Shown: positions 1 to 7,874, counted from the first letter of the stretch. The stretch is 64,000 bases of DNA from Clostridia bacterium (GCA_017449935.1 JAFSYP010000048.1:1-64000); one strand, 5' to 3'. The notes: generated from the sequence alone by a model not told the origin. Numbers and translations: made by a program.

Positions 1-36
1 AAAGCCTACGAAACATCTTGTGCTTCATAGGCTTTT
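1..36 (-). terminator. Probable terminator of tRNA-Ser (cut by window edge)
   Basis: Read on the minus strand, just past the tRNA 3' end, AAAGCCTA pairs with TAGGCTTT (arms 1-8 and 28-35). The U-tract would lie outside the window, so the call rests on the inverted repeat and its position only. Confidence 0.5.
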
Positions 37-128
37 GGCGGAGAGCAAGGGATTCGAACCCTCGAAGCCGCTTTGACGGCTTACACGATTTCCAGTCGTG
101 CTCCTTCGACCAACTCGGACAACTCTCC
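36..128 (-). tRNA. tRNA-Ser (anticodon GGA)
   Basis: Reads the serine codons UCC/UCU. On the minus strand the gene folds as a class II tRNA: the acceptor 5' end GGAGAGTT pairs near the 3' end, which carries an encoded CCA (36-38). The anticodon loop is CTGGAAA with GGA at 91-93, there is a long variable arm as expected for serine, and the T-loop is GGTTCGAATCC. Length is 93 nt. A strong promoter lies upstream (147-175). A 27-nt piece covering the anticodon and variable arms is repeated exactly at 1411-1437. Confidence 0.95.
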
Positions 129-146
129 GTTTGCTCAACGGGGTTT

Positions 147-175
147 ATTATACTATATGTTTCTTGAAAAATCAA
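147..175 (-). promoter_or_regulatory. Promoter of tRNA-Ser
   Basis: On the minus strand TTGATT (170-175) and TATAAT (147-152) are separated by 17 bp, ending about 18 bp before the tRNA 5' end. It is a near-consensus sigma-A promoter. Confidence 0.75.
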
Positions 176-222
176 GCCCTTTTTCAAATATTTTGCCGTC
201 TGCACGTTCGTAGAAAGCGTGC

Positions 223-251
223 GTGACAAACGTTTGAAAGTGTGCTATACT
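223..251 (+). promoter_or_regulatory. Promoter of the acyltransferase gene
   Basis: GTGACA (223-228), a 17-bp spacer and TATACT (246-251) lie about 25-35 bp before the acyltransferase start. Confidence 0.55.
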
Positions 252-276
252 AATCTCATAATTCATTCAAAAGGAT

Positions 277-1323
277 GTGTTTCATGTGGGTAGTTCCACC
301 CCATCCGCATATGACAGTTCCGTCTCCCTCGTCCGTCTGACAGGAATGGTTTGTATCCTGCTGTGCCACCTGTTTTCCTGGATCGGGATCGCGGCGCTCT
401 CGCAGCTGTTCAACGTCGGCGTTCCGCTTTTTTTGCTGATCTCCGGCTTTCTGTATGGCGGAAAAACCGTCAAGCTGCGGTCCTTCCTTGCGAACCGCTA
501 CTTGCGTGTGACGCTTCCTGTAGGGATTTTCATTCTGTTTCTGAGCGTGTACCTCTATTCCTTCGCGCGGGAATCCGCGTCTTTCGGCACGATACCGCTG
601 TATATGCTGAATCTGCAGGGCCTCAGTTTCCTCTGCGGCTATATCCCCTACCGAGAGCTGTGCGGAGGAACCGGACATCTTTGGTTTATTACGGTGCTGA
701 TGCTGTGCTATCTTCTTATGCTTGCGTTCAAGCAAATCGAAAACCGTTTGTACCCTACCGGCAAAACCCTGCTTTTGACGCTGATCGTCTCCTGTGCGGC
801 AGTTGCGCTGCTGTGTATGGTCAAGCTCTATGTGTCGTATCTGCAGATCTTCTTCATCGGATATGCCTGCAAAAAGCACGCATGGAAAAGCCGTTTCAAA
901 CCGTGGCTGCTGTGGACGGGATTGATGATCGCTGCAGTCGGCGTACGTCTTCTGCTTGTGTTGCGCGGCATGGACGGCGCTGAATGGTATCTGTCTGTCG
1001 TTGCTCTGCAGCAGAACATGCTCGCTTTCTGGATCTTTGCGACGTTCCGCCTTGTTTACGCGCGATGTCCGGCACAGTTCGACGCCATCGCACAAAACAA
1101 ACTGATCCGGCACTCGGACACCCTGTCTTTCTATGTCTACATCGTGCACTATATGTTTCTGGTCAAGCCGTTCGACGTGTCGCAACTGGGCATCGGGCGG
1201 ATGTGTGAATTCGTCGTTTTTGCGATCGCGACTGTCGTCTGCGCGGAAGCACTTCGTGCCGTTACGATCCTCGCACAAAAAGCGATCCGTCTGCCTGTCC
1301 GAAAAACGTCAGCGCAGGCATGA
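277..1323 (+). CDS. Membrane acyltransferase, family 3 (OafA/YrhL type)
   Basis: Integral membrane protein of up to 348 residues, probably transferring acyl (often acetyl) groups to a cell-surface glycan or other exported acceptor. The N-terminal segment has the family's Arg-X10/11-His arrangement (R20 and H32 in RLTGMVCILLCHL), then a GVPLFLLISGFL helix and an HLWFI motif near residue 134. About ten hydrophobic segments follow to the C-terminus. The first codon is GTG. RBS AAAAGGA sits directly against GTG277, so GTG286 (spacing about 10) may be the real start. The gene has its own promoter and terminator and lies between the tRNA-Ser gene and its deleted copy. The acceptor is unknown. Confidence 0.8.
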   Translation: MFHVGSSTPSAYDSSVSLVRLTGMVCILLCHLFSWIGIAALSQLFNVGVPLFLLISGFLYGGKTVKLRSFLANRYLRVTLPVGIFILFLSVYLYSFARESASFGTIPLYMLNLQGLSFLCGYIPYRELCGGTGHLWFITVLMLCYLLMLAFKQIENRLYPTGKTLLLTLIVSCAAVALLCMVKLYVSYLQIFFIGYACKKHAWKSRFKPWLLWTGLMIAAVGVRLLLVLRGMDGAEWYLSVVALQQNMLAFWIFATFRLVYARCPAQFDAIAQNKLIRHSDTLSFYVYIVHYMFLVKPFDVSQLGIGRMCEFVVFAIATVVCAEALRAVTILAQKAIRLPVRKTSAQA

Positions 1324-1343
1324 TGCTGTCCAGATAAGAGTAT

Positions 1344-1383
1344 CGGCGCAGCCGGGAATTTTGCTCCGCTGCGCCGTTTTATT
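1344..1383 (+). terminator. Rho-independent terminator of the acyltransferase gene
   Basis: CGGCGCAG (1344-1351) pairs perfectly with CTGCGCCG (1369-1376) and is followed by TTTTATT. It starts about 20 bp after the stop codon. A second small hairpin, TGGCTCT/AGAGCCA (1383-1398), follows without a clear U-tract. Confidence 0.85.
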
Positions 1384-1403
1384 GGCTCTTGAGAGCCAGA
1401 CAA

Positions 1404-1437
1404 ATAGGCTTTTGACGGCTTACACGATTTCCAGTCG
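1404..1437 (-). pseudogene. Deleted copy of tRNA-Ser(GGA)
   Basis: Positions 1411-1437 match tRNA-Ser positions 72-98 exactly (27 nt: anticodon arm and variable arm), in the same orientation. Positions 1404-1413 match 27-36, the end of the tRNA terminator region. The copy therefore looks like tRNA plus terminator with the segment 37-74 removed between two CTTT tracts. Acceptor, D and T arms are absent, so it cannot be a working tRNA. An alternative is the residue of a site-specific integration at the anticodon arm, but no integrase is present. Confidence 0.7.
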
Positions 1438-1555
1438 ATCCACAAAGCCGGAAGGCGTTGAGATGTCAGGAAATTCAAATGCTTTTCGTGACGTCCAAAC
1501 CGTCGCAGTGATCCGGCTGCACGATTCATTGGCGATCGTTTTGTACCGATTTAAA
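1438..1555. other. Intergenic stretch, nothing recognised
   Basis: This sequence between the tRNA remnant and the next promoter holds short open frames but no ribosome site plus coding pattern and no clear hairpin. Confidence 0.5.
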
Positions 1556-1584
1556 TTGACAAGGACAGGATTCTGTTGTATTTT
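1556..1584 (+). promoter_or_regulatory. Promoter of the 1716 gene pair
   Basis: TTGACA (1556-1561), a 17-bp spacer and TATTTT (1579-1584), overlapped by TATAAT at 1584-1589. It gives a leader of about 120 nt before the ATG at 1716. Confidence 0.6.
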
Positions 1585-1595
1585 ATAATTGACAT

Positions 1596-1700
1596 CGGGT
1601 GATCGTCCGTTCGTCTTTGGGCAGATGTGTCGGCAGACGAACGGCGCGAGCCGGTGACGGAATCGCGGCGGCCGCGGCCAGACGCGGCAGTCATAAAAGT
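1596..1700 (+). promoter_or_regulatory. Structured 5' leader, class unknown
   Basis: CCGTTCGTCT (1607-1616) pairs perfectly with AGACGAACGG (1635-1644). GC-rich, self-complementary sequence follows to about 1690. I do not recognise a known riboswitch class. There is no U-run after the stem, so it is not an obvious terminator. Confidence 0.4.
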
Positions 1701-1715
1701 GGAGATGTGTAAACC

Positions 1716-2561
1716 ATGTATGCCAAATCGTATGTGTTCTTCAAACGGTGTATTGCCCTGCTTTCCATGATCATGCTGCTGATCGTCAGCTTGGACGAGC
1801 GAAACCTCCCGGACCCGGACGGCGCCCGGATCATCGCAAAACAGCGCTACGTTCTGGAGGACTACTATATGAGCAATCAGGGCGTGACGAACGACGGGAC
1901 GTATTATTATTTCAGCGGCAAGAAAAACCTCGGCAAGGCGGATATGCGTACCGGCGAGATCTTCCGCATCAACACGTCGCCTATTCCGAAGGAGCTGAAA
2001 GCGCTGGGCTGCGATCACATCGGAGGCCTGAGCTGCTATAACGGGATCGTCTACGCCGCCGTCGAGGACGGCCCGGAGTATCTGCATCCGTATATCGTTC
2101 TGTACGACGCGAACACGCTGGAATACACGGGCAAATGCTATGAGCTGCCGCAGGAACTGCATACGGAGGGTGTGCCGTGGTGCGCGGTCGATGCGCAGCA
2201 GAAGCTCCTGTACACGGCCGAATGGAGCAACGCGACCGTTCTGAACGTGTTTGCGATCGATGATTTGCGTTTAATCAAGACAGTCCCGCTGTCCGCGCCG
2301 ATCGACCGTATGCAGGGCGGAGAAATGTTCGGCGGCAAGCTCTACCTGTCCTGCGACGAGGAAAACGATCTGAAACGCGTGTTTTCCATCGACGTCCGGA
2401 CCGGCGACGTGCAGGTCGTGTTTACCCGTAATATCGGCCGGTCGTTCGAGGCGGAGGATCTGACGGTATACGCGGATACGGACGGCGAGCCCGTATTCTG
2501 CGTGCTGGACAGAGGCGCCCGCCGCAAGAGCATGAATCTGACGCAGTACCGTTTGGTATAA
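1716..2561 (+). CDS. Exported protein with propeller-like repeats, function unknown
   Basis: A 281-residue protein. An N-terminal hydrophobic segment (about residues 10-27) would export or anchor it. The rest looks like a small beta-propeller: repeated units such as GGLSCYNGIVYAAVEDG, PYIVLYDANTLEYTG, CAVDAQQKLLYTAEW and GGKLYLSCDEEND resemble readout-type WD/NHL blades, but no family signature or catalytic residue is evident. The ATG has a GGAGATG ribosome site about 8 bp upstream. It is followed 18 bp later by another exported protein and probably shares its transcript. It may bind a ligand or a surface partner, which is inference. Confidence 0.6.
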   Translation: MYAKSYVFFKRCIALLSMIMLLIVSLDERNLPDPDGARIIAKQRYVLEDYYMSNQGVTNDGTYYYFSGKKNLGKADMRTGEIFRINTSPIPKELKALGCDHIGGLSCYNGIVYAAVEDGPEYLHPYIVLYDANTLEYTGKCYELPQELHTEGVPWCAVDAQQKLLYTAEWSNATVLNVFAIDDLRLIKTVPLSAPIDRMQGGEMFGGKLYLSCDEENDLKRVFSIDVRTGDVQVVFTRNIGRSFEAEDLTVYADTDGEPVFCVLDRGARRKSMNLTQYRLV

Positions 2562-2579
2562 AAATAGGAGGGATCATTC

Positions 2580-3485
2580 ATGAAGTCGCTGTCTGTTCGT
2601 TCCGGATTGGCTGTATTATTATGCTGCGCGCTGCTGTGCGCGTGCGGTCTGCCGCTGTGCTGCGCGGCGGCAGACCAGAGCGCCGAAGAAGTGATTCTGT
2701 TCACGCAGATGGACGAGGAAAGGGGACTGTATCTGCGTATGGACGAAACGGTTTGCGGCGTTTCGGAAACGCTTTCCGCGGCGTTCATCCCGAAAAACGA
2801 CGCGCAGACCGTTCCGCAGATCGACAGCGGCAGGATACGCTCTCTGCTGCCGTGCGCCGAGAACGGCGAGCGTCTTGAACTGTTCCTGCCGGTCAGCTGG
2901 ACGCCGAGCAACGCTGTGCTGCGCATTTCAGGTCTTTTGGACGGCGCCGGCGCCGCGATCGAACGGGATATTACGTTTTCACGCGGCAGCTACGCCATAG
3001 ACCGCGTCAGGATCGAATATCCCGATCCCGAGAAAACAGAAACGATCCGCTGTTACACGCGCGACACGGACACGATCTACTGCTTGCAGGGCGATACGAT
3101 CCGCTGCGGCATGGACAGCGACGCGCTGCTGCGCCGCACGCAGGCGCTCCCCGGCAGCGATGCGCTGCGCGTCGACGCGGACTGCACGGTTACGGCGGTT
3201 TCCGCGGGAGAATGCACGCTCACACTGCGCATCGCGCAAAAGATGGAATACACCGTCAAGGTTCATGTTTTCGTATCCGCACAAGCGCGAAAACAGTTTC
3301 TGCTCCGATCGGCGGTCGCCGATACCGGAACGATCCTGAGCCGATACTTCCATAAGGTGGTTTCCCAGGCGATCATACTCGATTCGTTCTCCTTTTTGGT
3401 CGCGCCGATCCTCTATCCGCTGGCCGTGATCGCTGCGCCGATCGGGTACGCTGCGGAATTAGTCAAGCTCATGTTAAACAACTGA
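2580..3485 (+). CDS. Exported protein with Ig-like (BIG2-like) segment, function unknown
   Basis: A 301-residue protein with a signal peptide (hydrophobic core about 8-27). The Cys-rich end leaves open whether it is a lipoprotein or cleaved after the Ala run. Residues about 180-232 resemble a bacterial Ig-like domain: a DALRVDADCTVTAVSAGECT stretch followed by TLRI...YTVKVHV strands, typical of BIG2. A hydrophobic segment near the C-terminus (about 262-296) could re-anchor it. An AGGAGGG ribosome site lies 7 bp before the ATG. It is the second gene of the pair starting at 1716, and a joint surface role is likely but unproven. Confidence 0.55.
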   Translation: MKSLSVRSGLAVLLCCALLCACGLPLCCAAADQSAEEVILFTQMDEERGLYLRMDETVCGVSETLSAAFIPKNDAQTVPQIDSGRIRSLLPCAENGERLELFLPVSWTPSNAVLRISGLLDGAGAAIERDITFSRGSYAIDRVRIEYPDPEKTETIRCYTRDTDTIYCLQGDTIRCGMDSDALLRRTQALPGSDALRVDADCTVTAVSAGECTLTLRIAQKMEYTVKVHVFVSAQARKQFLLRSAVADTGTILSRYFHKVVSQAIILDSFSFLVAPILYPLAVIAAPIGYAAELVKLMLNN

Positions 3486-3533
3486 ATTTTCTTTGACAAG
3501 GAATTGCTTCCGGCCGAATTCTGTGATATAATA

Positions 3534-3542
3534 TATTATCGG
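3534..3542 (+). promoter_or_regulatory. Extended -10 promoter of the GGDEF-EAL gene
   Basis: TGATATAAT is an extended -10 element about 115 bp before the start codon. TTGACA at 3493-3498 is too far upstream (38 bp) to be its -35. The leader carries an unused-looking GGAAGGAG ribosome-site sequence near 3575-3585. Confidence 0.5.
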
Positions 3543-3656
3543 CTTTGTCCATCCGTCGTGTTTAGGGTAAGAAAGGAAGGAGATAATACCACAGTAAACT
3601 TAGGGACGTGTCATGGTTTTCGGGCAAAATAACAAGCAGAGGATTGAAAAAAGAAC

Positions 3657-5099
3657 ATGGAAAAAGGATTGCATCAGGGGATTCTTGCAGCAGTACCACT
3701 TCTTCTTAACCAGCATCCCGGCGTCGTTTTCGGCGTGATCGCCGCGGCTGCGCTTGTCGTCGTTCTCCTCGTGCTGCGCAGCGCAAAGAAGAAAAATAGG
3801 TCACAGGCGAAACAGCGGCTGATCAACATAACGGAAACAGACGAGTTTACAGGTTTTTATGATAAAAACGATTTCTTTAAATACGCCGATCGACTTTATC
3901 AAAACGATCCCGGAAAACCGATGAAAGCCATCGTGCTGAATATCGAACAGTTTCACTCTGTAAACGCTTTGTACGGCAGGGACTTCGGCGATCAGATACT
4001 AAGCGCGATCAGAAACGAGATAAGCGATTTTTTATTGGAACAAGACGGCGTCGCCTGCCAAATGGAAGCGGATTGCTTTGCGATCTACTGCTCAACGTTT
4101 GTTGATGCGCGCGCCCTGCTCTCCCGTCTGGAGGGAAAGCTGGACATGATTACTTCAGACGCCGGCATCATGCTGCGCATGGGCGTGATGCCGTGGAAGG
4201 AAAACACAGAGCCTCGGCAGCTTGTCGAGCAGGCGCTGATCGCGTGCAATCGTGCCCGGGGACAATATGACGATCGCCTGATCGTGTTTGACGACTCTGT
4301 GCGCGAGCATGATAAAAATGAGCAGCACATGATCAACGATCTTCGCCATACGATCAATAATGAGGAATTTATCGTTCGTTATCAGCCTAAGTTTGACATC
4401 GCCGTCGACCCGCCCAGGCTCAAGAGCGCTGAGGCGCTCGTCCGGTGGGTACATCCTGAGCTGGGGATGATTCCTCCGAATGACTTTATCCCGCTTTTTG
4501 AGCGAAACGGTCAGATCGGTCAGATCGATCAATATGTGTGGGCGGAGGTCGCGCGACAAATCGCGCAATGGCGTAAAGAATACGGCGTAACGGTCAAGGT
4601 TTCCGTCAACCTCTCACGCATCGACGTATTTGATGTTTCGCTCGATTCGACGCTCGATTCAATTTTAAAGAAAAACGGTTTGGATGCGTCTTCGCTCGAG
4701 ATCGAGGTGACGGAGTCTGCATATCTCGAGAATACGCGTCAGTTTATCGGCGCTATAGAAACTCTGCGCAAAAAAGGATATCAGATAGAAATGGACGGTT
4801 TCGGGTCAGGGTATTCCTCGCCAAACCAGCTTTCATCCTTGCCGATCGACGTTTTGAAAATGGACAGGGCATTGATCCGGAATATTGATTTCAGCGAAAA
4901 AGATATGCAGCTTGTAAAGCAGATACTTGAAACAGCAAAGAGCTTGAATATCCCCGTTATTGCAGAGGGCGTGGAAACGCAGGAGCAGCTGCAGCTGCTC
5001 AAAGAGAACGGCTGCACAATGGCGCAGGGATTCATTCTCTCTCCGCCGCTGCCTCCCGAAGATTTTGCCTTAAAGTTTATTGAGAAACAGATTGTGTGA
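3657..5099 (+). CDS. Membrane GGDEF-EAL protein, both domains degenerate
   Basis: A 480-residue cyclic-di-GMP family protein. One transmembrane helix (about 22-40) is followed by a GGDEF fold (about 60-215) and an EAL domain (about 230-478). The GGDEF signature is replaced by MEADC (136-140), so diguanylate cyclase activity is not expected. The EAL domain keeps EAL (259-261), N318, E353, K401, E437 and Q457. The loop-6 DDFG motif reads DGFG, with the second Asp replaced by Gly381, so phosphodiesterase activity may be weak or lost. A receptor or effector role is an alternative. The gene is monocistronic with its own promoter and a strong terminator. Confidence 0.9.
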   Translation: MEKGLHQGILAAVPLLLNQHPGVVFGVIAAAALVVVLLVLRSAKKKNRSQAKQRLINITETDEFTGFYDKNDFFKYADRLYQNDPGKPMKAIVLNIEQFHSVNALYGRDFGDQILSAIRNEISDFLLEQDGVACQMEADCFAIYCSTFVDARALLSRLEGKLDMITSDAGIMLRMGVMPWKENTEPRQLVEQALIACNRARGQYDDRLIVFDDSVREHDKNEQHMINDLRHTINNEEFIVRYQPKFDIAVDPPRLKSAEALVRWVHPELGMIPPNDFIPLFERNGQIGQIDQYVWAEVARQIAQWRKEYGVTVKVSVNLSRIDVFDVSLDSTLDSILKKNGLDASSLEIEVTESAYLENTRQFIGAIETLRKKGYQIEMDGFGSGYSSPNQLSSLPIDVLKMDRALIRNIDFSEKDMQLVKQILETAKSLNIPVIAEGVETQEQLQLLKENGCTMAQGFILSPPLPPEDFALKFIEKQIV

Positions 5100-5143
5100 A
5101 AAACTAATAAACGGGACTGTCGCATTTAGCGAAGAACGAAAAG

Positions 5144-5189
5144 AAGGGACTTTTCTTTCAAGGAATCATCCGGAGAAAAGTCCCTTTTT
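5144..5189 (+). terminator. Terminator of the GGDEF-EAL gene
   Basis: AAGGGACTTTT (5144-5154) pairs with AAAAGTCCCTT, ending in a T-run (5176-5189). The A-rich upstream arm also allows termination of the convergent minus-strand gene at 5244. Confidence 0.85.
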
Positions 5190-5243
5190 CATTTTAAAAT
5201 CGAAGAATCGGTTGCAGATTATAATTCTTTCCTTCTGTCTCTT

Positions 5244-5930
5244 CTATATCTTTCCTACGCCGGTTTCCGCCGCCTTGTCCCTGTCGGACAGCGGCGTTTC
5301 GTTTTTCAGATACGTTTCCCAGACGTGCATCCTGTCCTGCTCGTCGATCTTGCGGATCACCTCGGCGGGCACGCCGCCGACAATGCTGTCCGACGGGACG
5401 TCCCGCACTACCACGGCGCCTGCCGCGACGATGCTGTTTTCGCCGATCGTCACGCCGCCCGCGATCGTCGCGCCGGAACAGATCCAGCAGTTTTTGCCGA
5501 TCACGATCGGCTTTGCGTATTCCAGATCGTGCACGCCGTCGGGATATTCCCGCGGCAGACGCTCTTCCGCAAGAAACGGATGCATCGGCGTCGCGAGCGT
5601 CACGTTCGCGCCGAGCCAAACGCCGTCGCCCAGCGTGATGGGAGCGACGTCTAAAAACGTGCAGTTGTAGTTGATGAAGCACCCCTTGCCCACCCGGATG
5701 TTGACGCCGTATTCACAGTAAAACGGCGCGAAGACCACCAGCTCGTTTTTGCGGGAAGAGGGGATGAGCCTGTGCAGCGCGATCTGCTTGGACAAAACGC
5801 GCCAGAGCGCGATACGGTTATAGCGGTCGCACCGCATCAGACCGAGCGCGTGGTTTTTGATCAGGTCACGGCTCATCGCGTTGTACAGTTTTCCGCTCAC
5901 CATGCGGTCCCATTCGTTCGGTTTTTTCAT
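5244..5930 (-). CDS. Maltose/galactoside-type O-acetyltransferase (hexapeptide fold)
   Basis: Cytoplasmic acetyl-CoA-dependent sugar O-acetyltransferase of the Maa/LacA/NodL class, about 228 residues. The N-terminal cap (KLYNAMSRDLI) is followed by a left-handed beta-helix with hexapeptide repeats: VRVGKGCFINYN, ITLGDGVWLGANVTL, the catalytic-His region ATPMHP, then IVIGKNCWICSGATI and GVTIGENSIVAAGAVV. ATG at 5930 is chosen because GAGGA lies just upstream and because family members begin near this Lys-rich start. The open frame continues 14 codons further. The C-terminal tail after the helix is longer than in typical Maa. The substrate cannot be told from sequence. Confidence 0.88.
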   Translation of the reverse strand: MKKPNEWDRMVSGKLYNAMSRDLIKNHALGLMRCDRYNRIALWRVLSKQIALHRLIPSSRKNELVVFAPFYCEYGVNIRVGKGCFINYNCTFLDVAPITLGDGVWLGANVTLATPMHPFLAEERLPREYPDGVHDLEYAKPIVIGKNCWICSGATIAGGVTIGENSIVAAGAVVVRDVPSDSIVGGVPAEVIRKIDEQDRMHVWETYLKNETPLSDRDKAAETGVGKI

Positions 5931-5991
5931 AAAGATTCCTCTGCCTCGTTTTTTCACGGTCAAATCCGCCAACCGTCCTTCGGCGCTCTTG

Positions 5992-6174
5992 TCACGTCCA
6001 TAAATTCGTTTTGTCTGCGTCCCAAGCGGAAAAAACCGTGCGGAAATTCTTCATGGCGACGGCGAGCTTGTCGGGGAAATGTCCCGAAGACCATTCCACA
6101 GAGAGGAACAGTCTTTCCGGTTCTTCCGTGCTGAAATCCTGCGTGTCCTTATACCGGACGTCTGTCTCGCCCAT
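5992..6174 (-). pseudogene. Truncated GNAT N-acetyltransferase (5' remnant)
   Basis: A 60-codon frame with a strong ribosome site (GGAAGGAG, 6 bp before ATG). It reads like the first third of a small GNAT acetyltransferase: LFLSVEWSSGHFPDKL and then KNFRTVFSAWDADK, where the family continues with LVG and the acetyl-CoA site. Here the frame runs into TNLWT and a stop, and the acetyl-CoA binding core is missing. The next gene begins 60 bp later, so nothing of the rest remains. The family match is from memory of homologues. Confidence 0.65.
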
Positions 6175-6212
6175 CTTTCCGCTCCTTCCGAATCATTTCC
6201 GTGATGTGAGAT

Positions 6213-6842
6213 TTAACGCGCTTTTTCAAACACAAAGTCTATGCCCGGCGCATCGCACACGAACAGCCTTGTCGTCAGCCTGCCGCCGTCGTATTCAAAC
6301 CGGCTGAAGCCTTCCCATTCACAGACCGCCGGATCCTGGTCCGCGATCAGATACCGCCCCTGCGGCTCGTACGGACTTTTAGACCGAAGGACGCAGATCT
6401 TCCGTTTCTTTCCGTTCCACTGCAGTTCGTCCCTGCGCACGACGATCTCGTATAAACCGTCCGCGGTTTTCCACGTCCCCTGCAATTCCCTGAGGACGCC
6501 GTCCGCGATCTCGTAATTCCCGAAACGAGAGTTTTCGGTCTTTGTCAAAACGGTGCAGCTCTCGCCGGTGATCGGGAAATACTCGCACAACGTCAGCGCG
6601 CCGTCACGGTATCCGATCCGCTCGACCGTCGCATAGTCGGCCGCGCTGCCCGCGTACCGCAGACCGTTCTTTTTGAGGATCAGGTCCAGCTCGCCGCCGT
6701 TTTCCTGTATCTTGAATACGGTCTCCAGCACCGGCGTGTTGCACCACAGCACGGTGATCCTGCCGCCGTCGATCTCGATCCTTGTACCGATCACGCCGCG
6801 CTCCTCCCACGCGCCGTCCAGCTGTGCATACGCTTTTTTCAT
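6213..6842 (-). CDS. Conserved hypothetical protein, two lipocalin-like halves
   Basis: A 209-residue cytoplasmic protein with no signal peptide. It appears to contain two related beta-rich halves, one beginning LDGAWEERG (about residue 8) and one LQGTWKTADG (about 119). Each is followed by alternating strands ending near FKIQENGG and VVRRDEL. The repeated 'L.G.W' start is reminiscent of lipocalin or fatty-acid-binding-type barrels, but I do not recognise the family. Its start overlaps the stop of the TfoX-like gene by 4 nt (ATGA), so the two are co-translated. Confidence 0.55.
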   Translation of the reverse strand: MKKAYAQLDGAWEERGVIGTRIEIDGGRITVLWCNTPVLETVFKIQENGGELDLILKKNGLRYAGSAADYATVERIGYRDGALTLCEYFPITGESCTVLTKTENSRFGNYEIADGVLRELQGTWKTADGLYEIVVRRDELQWNGKKRKICVLRSKSPYEPQGRYLIADQDPAVCEWEGFSRFEYDGGRLTTRLFVCDAPGIDFVFEKAR

Positions 6843-7165
6843 CGGGGCGTCTCCTTTCGTTTCTTCGGGGCGGGCAGTTCGTCGGCCACGGCGCTGAACA
6901 ATTCCTGCAGAAAGTCCCGATCGTCCACATTGTCGACCAAAAGCATCTCCTTTGCGCCCTCGTACGGCAGCTCGAACGGCGCGTCCGGCATCAGACGTTT
7001 CGCCGACGCCGTCGGCTTCACGAGGAGCCGATCGTCATAGATCCCGCCGACGATCTTTCCGCGGCAGTACAGGATGTATTCCCCCATCATCGCTTTATAA
7101 GAAACTTCCTCCGGCGACGACAACTGATCCAGAACAAACGCCAGATATTGTTTGCTTGACGCCAT
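6839..7165 (-). CDS. TfoX N-terminal-domain protein
   Basis: Small (108-residue) stand-alone TfoX/Sxy N-terminal domain. The signature runs MASSKQYLAFVLDQL, then SYKAMMGEYILYCRGKIVGG, then DDRLLVKPT and EGAKEMLLVDNVDDRDFL. Sxy controls competence in Gamma-proteobacteria, but in Firmicutes these short versions have no established role, so competence should not be inferred. The Met at 7165 fits family length better than the upstream frame start at 7192. The gene is translationally coupled to the downstream 209-residue protein and probably co-transcribed with the CpXC gene. Confidence 0.75.
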   Translation of the reverse strand: MASSKQYLAFVLDQLSSPEEVSYKAMMGEYILYCRGKIVGGIYDDRLLVKPTASAKRLMPDAPFELPYEGAKEMLLVDNVDDRDFLQELFSAVADELPAPKKRKETPR

Positions 7166-7200
7166 GTTTTCCCCTCTTTCGCAAATCAACAAAGAGTTCT

Positions 7201-7836
7201 TTACCCTTTCAAAAATTCCGACGCCCAGCGACTGTCTATCCGAGCTTCTTTGTCTCCTGCGGCATTCAGCTGTTCCTCGAAACCGTCTTTGATCCTTTCG
7301 TACATGCCCGCCGGCAGTTCTGCACTGAACGACTTATCGCCGATAAACTCCAATGAGTATTTGCCGTCTGCCGCCATGAAGTAAACCGATCGGATGTTTG
7401 CGTCCGGCGCCCGTTTGACGGCGTTTGGGTAACAGAACAGCTTGATGATCTCAATGACGCGATCGTCCAGCTTTTGATCAAATATGATCGCCTTTTCCCG
7501 CAAGGCATTCTGATCGGTCACAATACGCTGGTGGTATCCTGCCTTTCCCATGCCGAACCGCTGTTCATTGTCCCTCATTGTGGCCAGAGCCTCATCAACG
7601 GATCCTTTATCCACAAAGAATACCATCGCTTTGTTGGACATATCGTGGTACAGCATTCCGTAGTTGACCATGATTTTTTGGCCGCATTTGCTGCATTCAA
7701 AGCGGAACAGCGTTCCGTCCAACAGCTGCTGCTTGGCTTCCGGGTCCAAATCGCCGTTGAGTGATTGCCAGACGACATAATCCTGTACATGCGCGCATTT
7801 CGGGCATGTAATTGTTTTTTTCTGTCTCATTGACAT
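7201..7836 (-). CDS. CpXC-domain protein
   Basis: A 211-residue cytoplasmic protein. The N-terminus carries a treble-clef/zinc-ribbon pair, CPKC (about 11-14) and CSKCGQK (about 49-52). The family's N-terminal CPXC half is followed by YGMLYHDMSNKAMVFF. This is the CpXC family, named for the motif and of unknown function. The remainder is alpha/beta with an acidic middle. ATG7836 has an excellent ribosome site (AAGGAGGAG, 7 bp). It lies directly after the S66-peptidase remnant and just before the TfoX-like gene. Confidence 0.75.
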   Translation of the reverse strand: MSMRQKKTITCPKCAHVQDYVVWQSLNGDLDPEAKQQLLDGTLFRFECSKCGQKIMVNYGMLYHDMSNKAMVFFVDKGSVDEALATMRDNEQRFGMGKAGYHQRIVTDQNALREKAIIFDQKLDDRVIEIIKLFCYPNAVKRAPDANIRSVYFMAADGKYSLEFIGDKSFSAELPAGMYERIKDGFEEQLNAAGDKEARIDSRWASEFLKG

Positions 7837-7874
7837 GGTAAGCTCCTCCTTGCTTTGTTTCTCTCCCTGTGATC

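Noticed and set aside
277..1437. Integrated mobile element between two tRNA-Ser copies
   Set aside because: No integrase or excisionase, only one gene, and the second copy is better explained by an internal deletion in a tRNA duplicate. Kept only as an alternative.
3493..3498. TTGACA as the -35 of the GGDEF-EAL promoter
   Set aside because: The distance to TATAAT is 38 bp, far from the needed 16-18 bp; the extended -10 is a better explanation.
6839..7165. Competence regulator Sxy
   Set aside because: Only the short N-terminal TfoX domain is present; in Firmicutes this does not indicate competence control.
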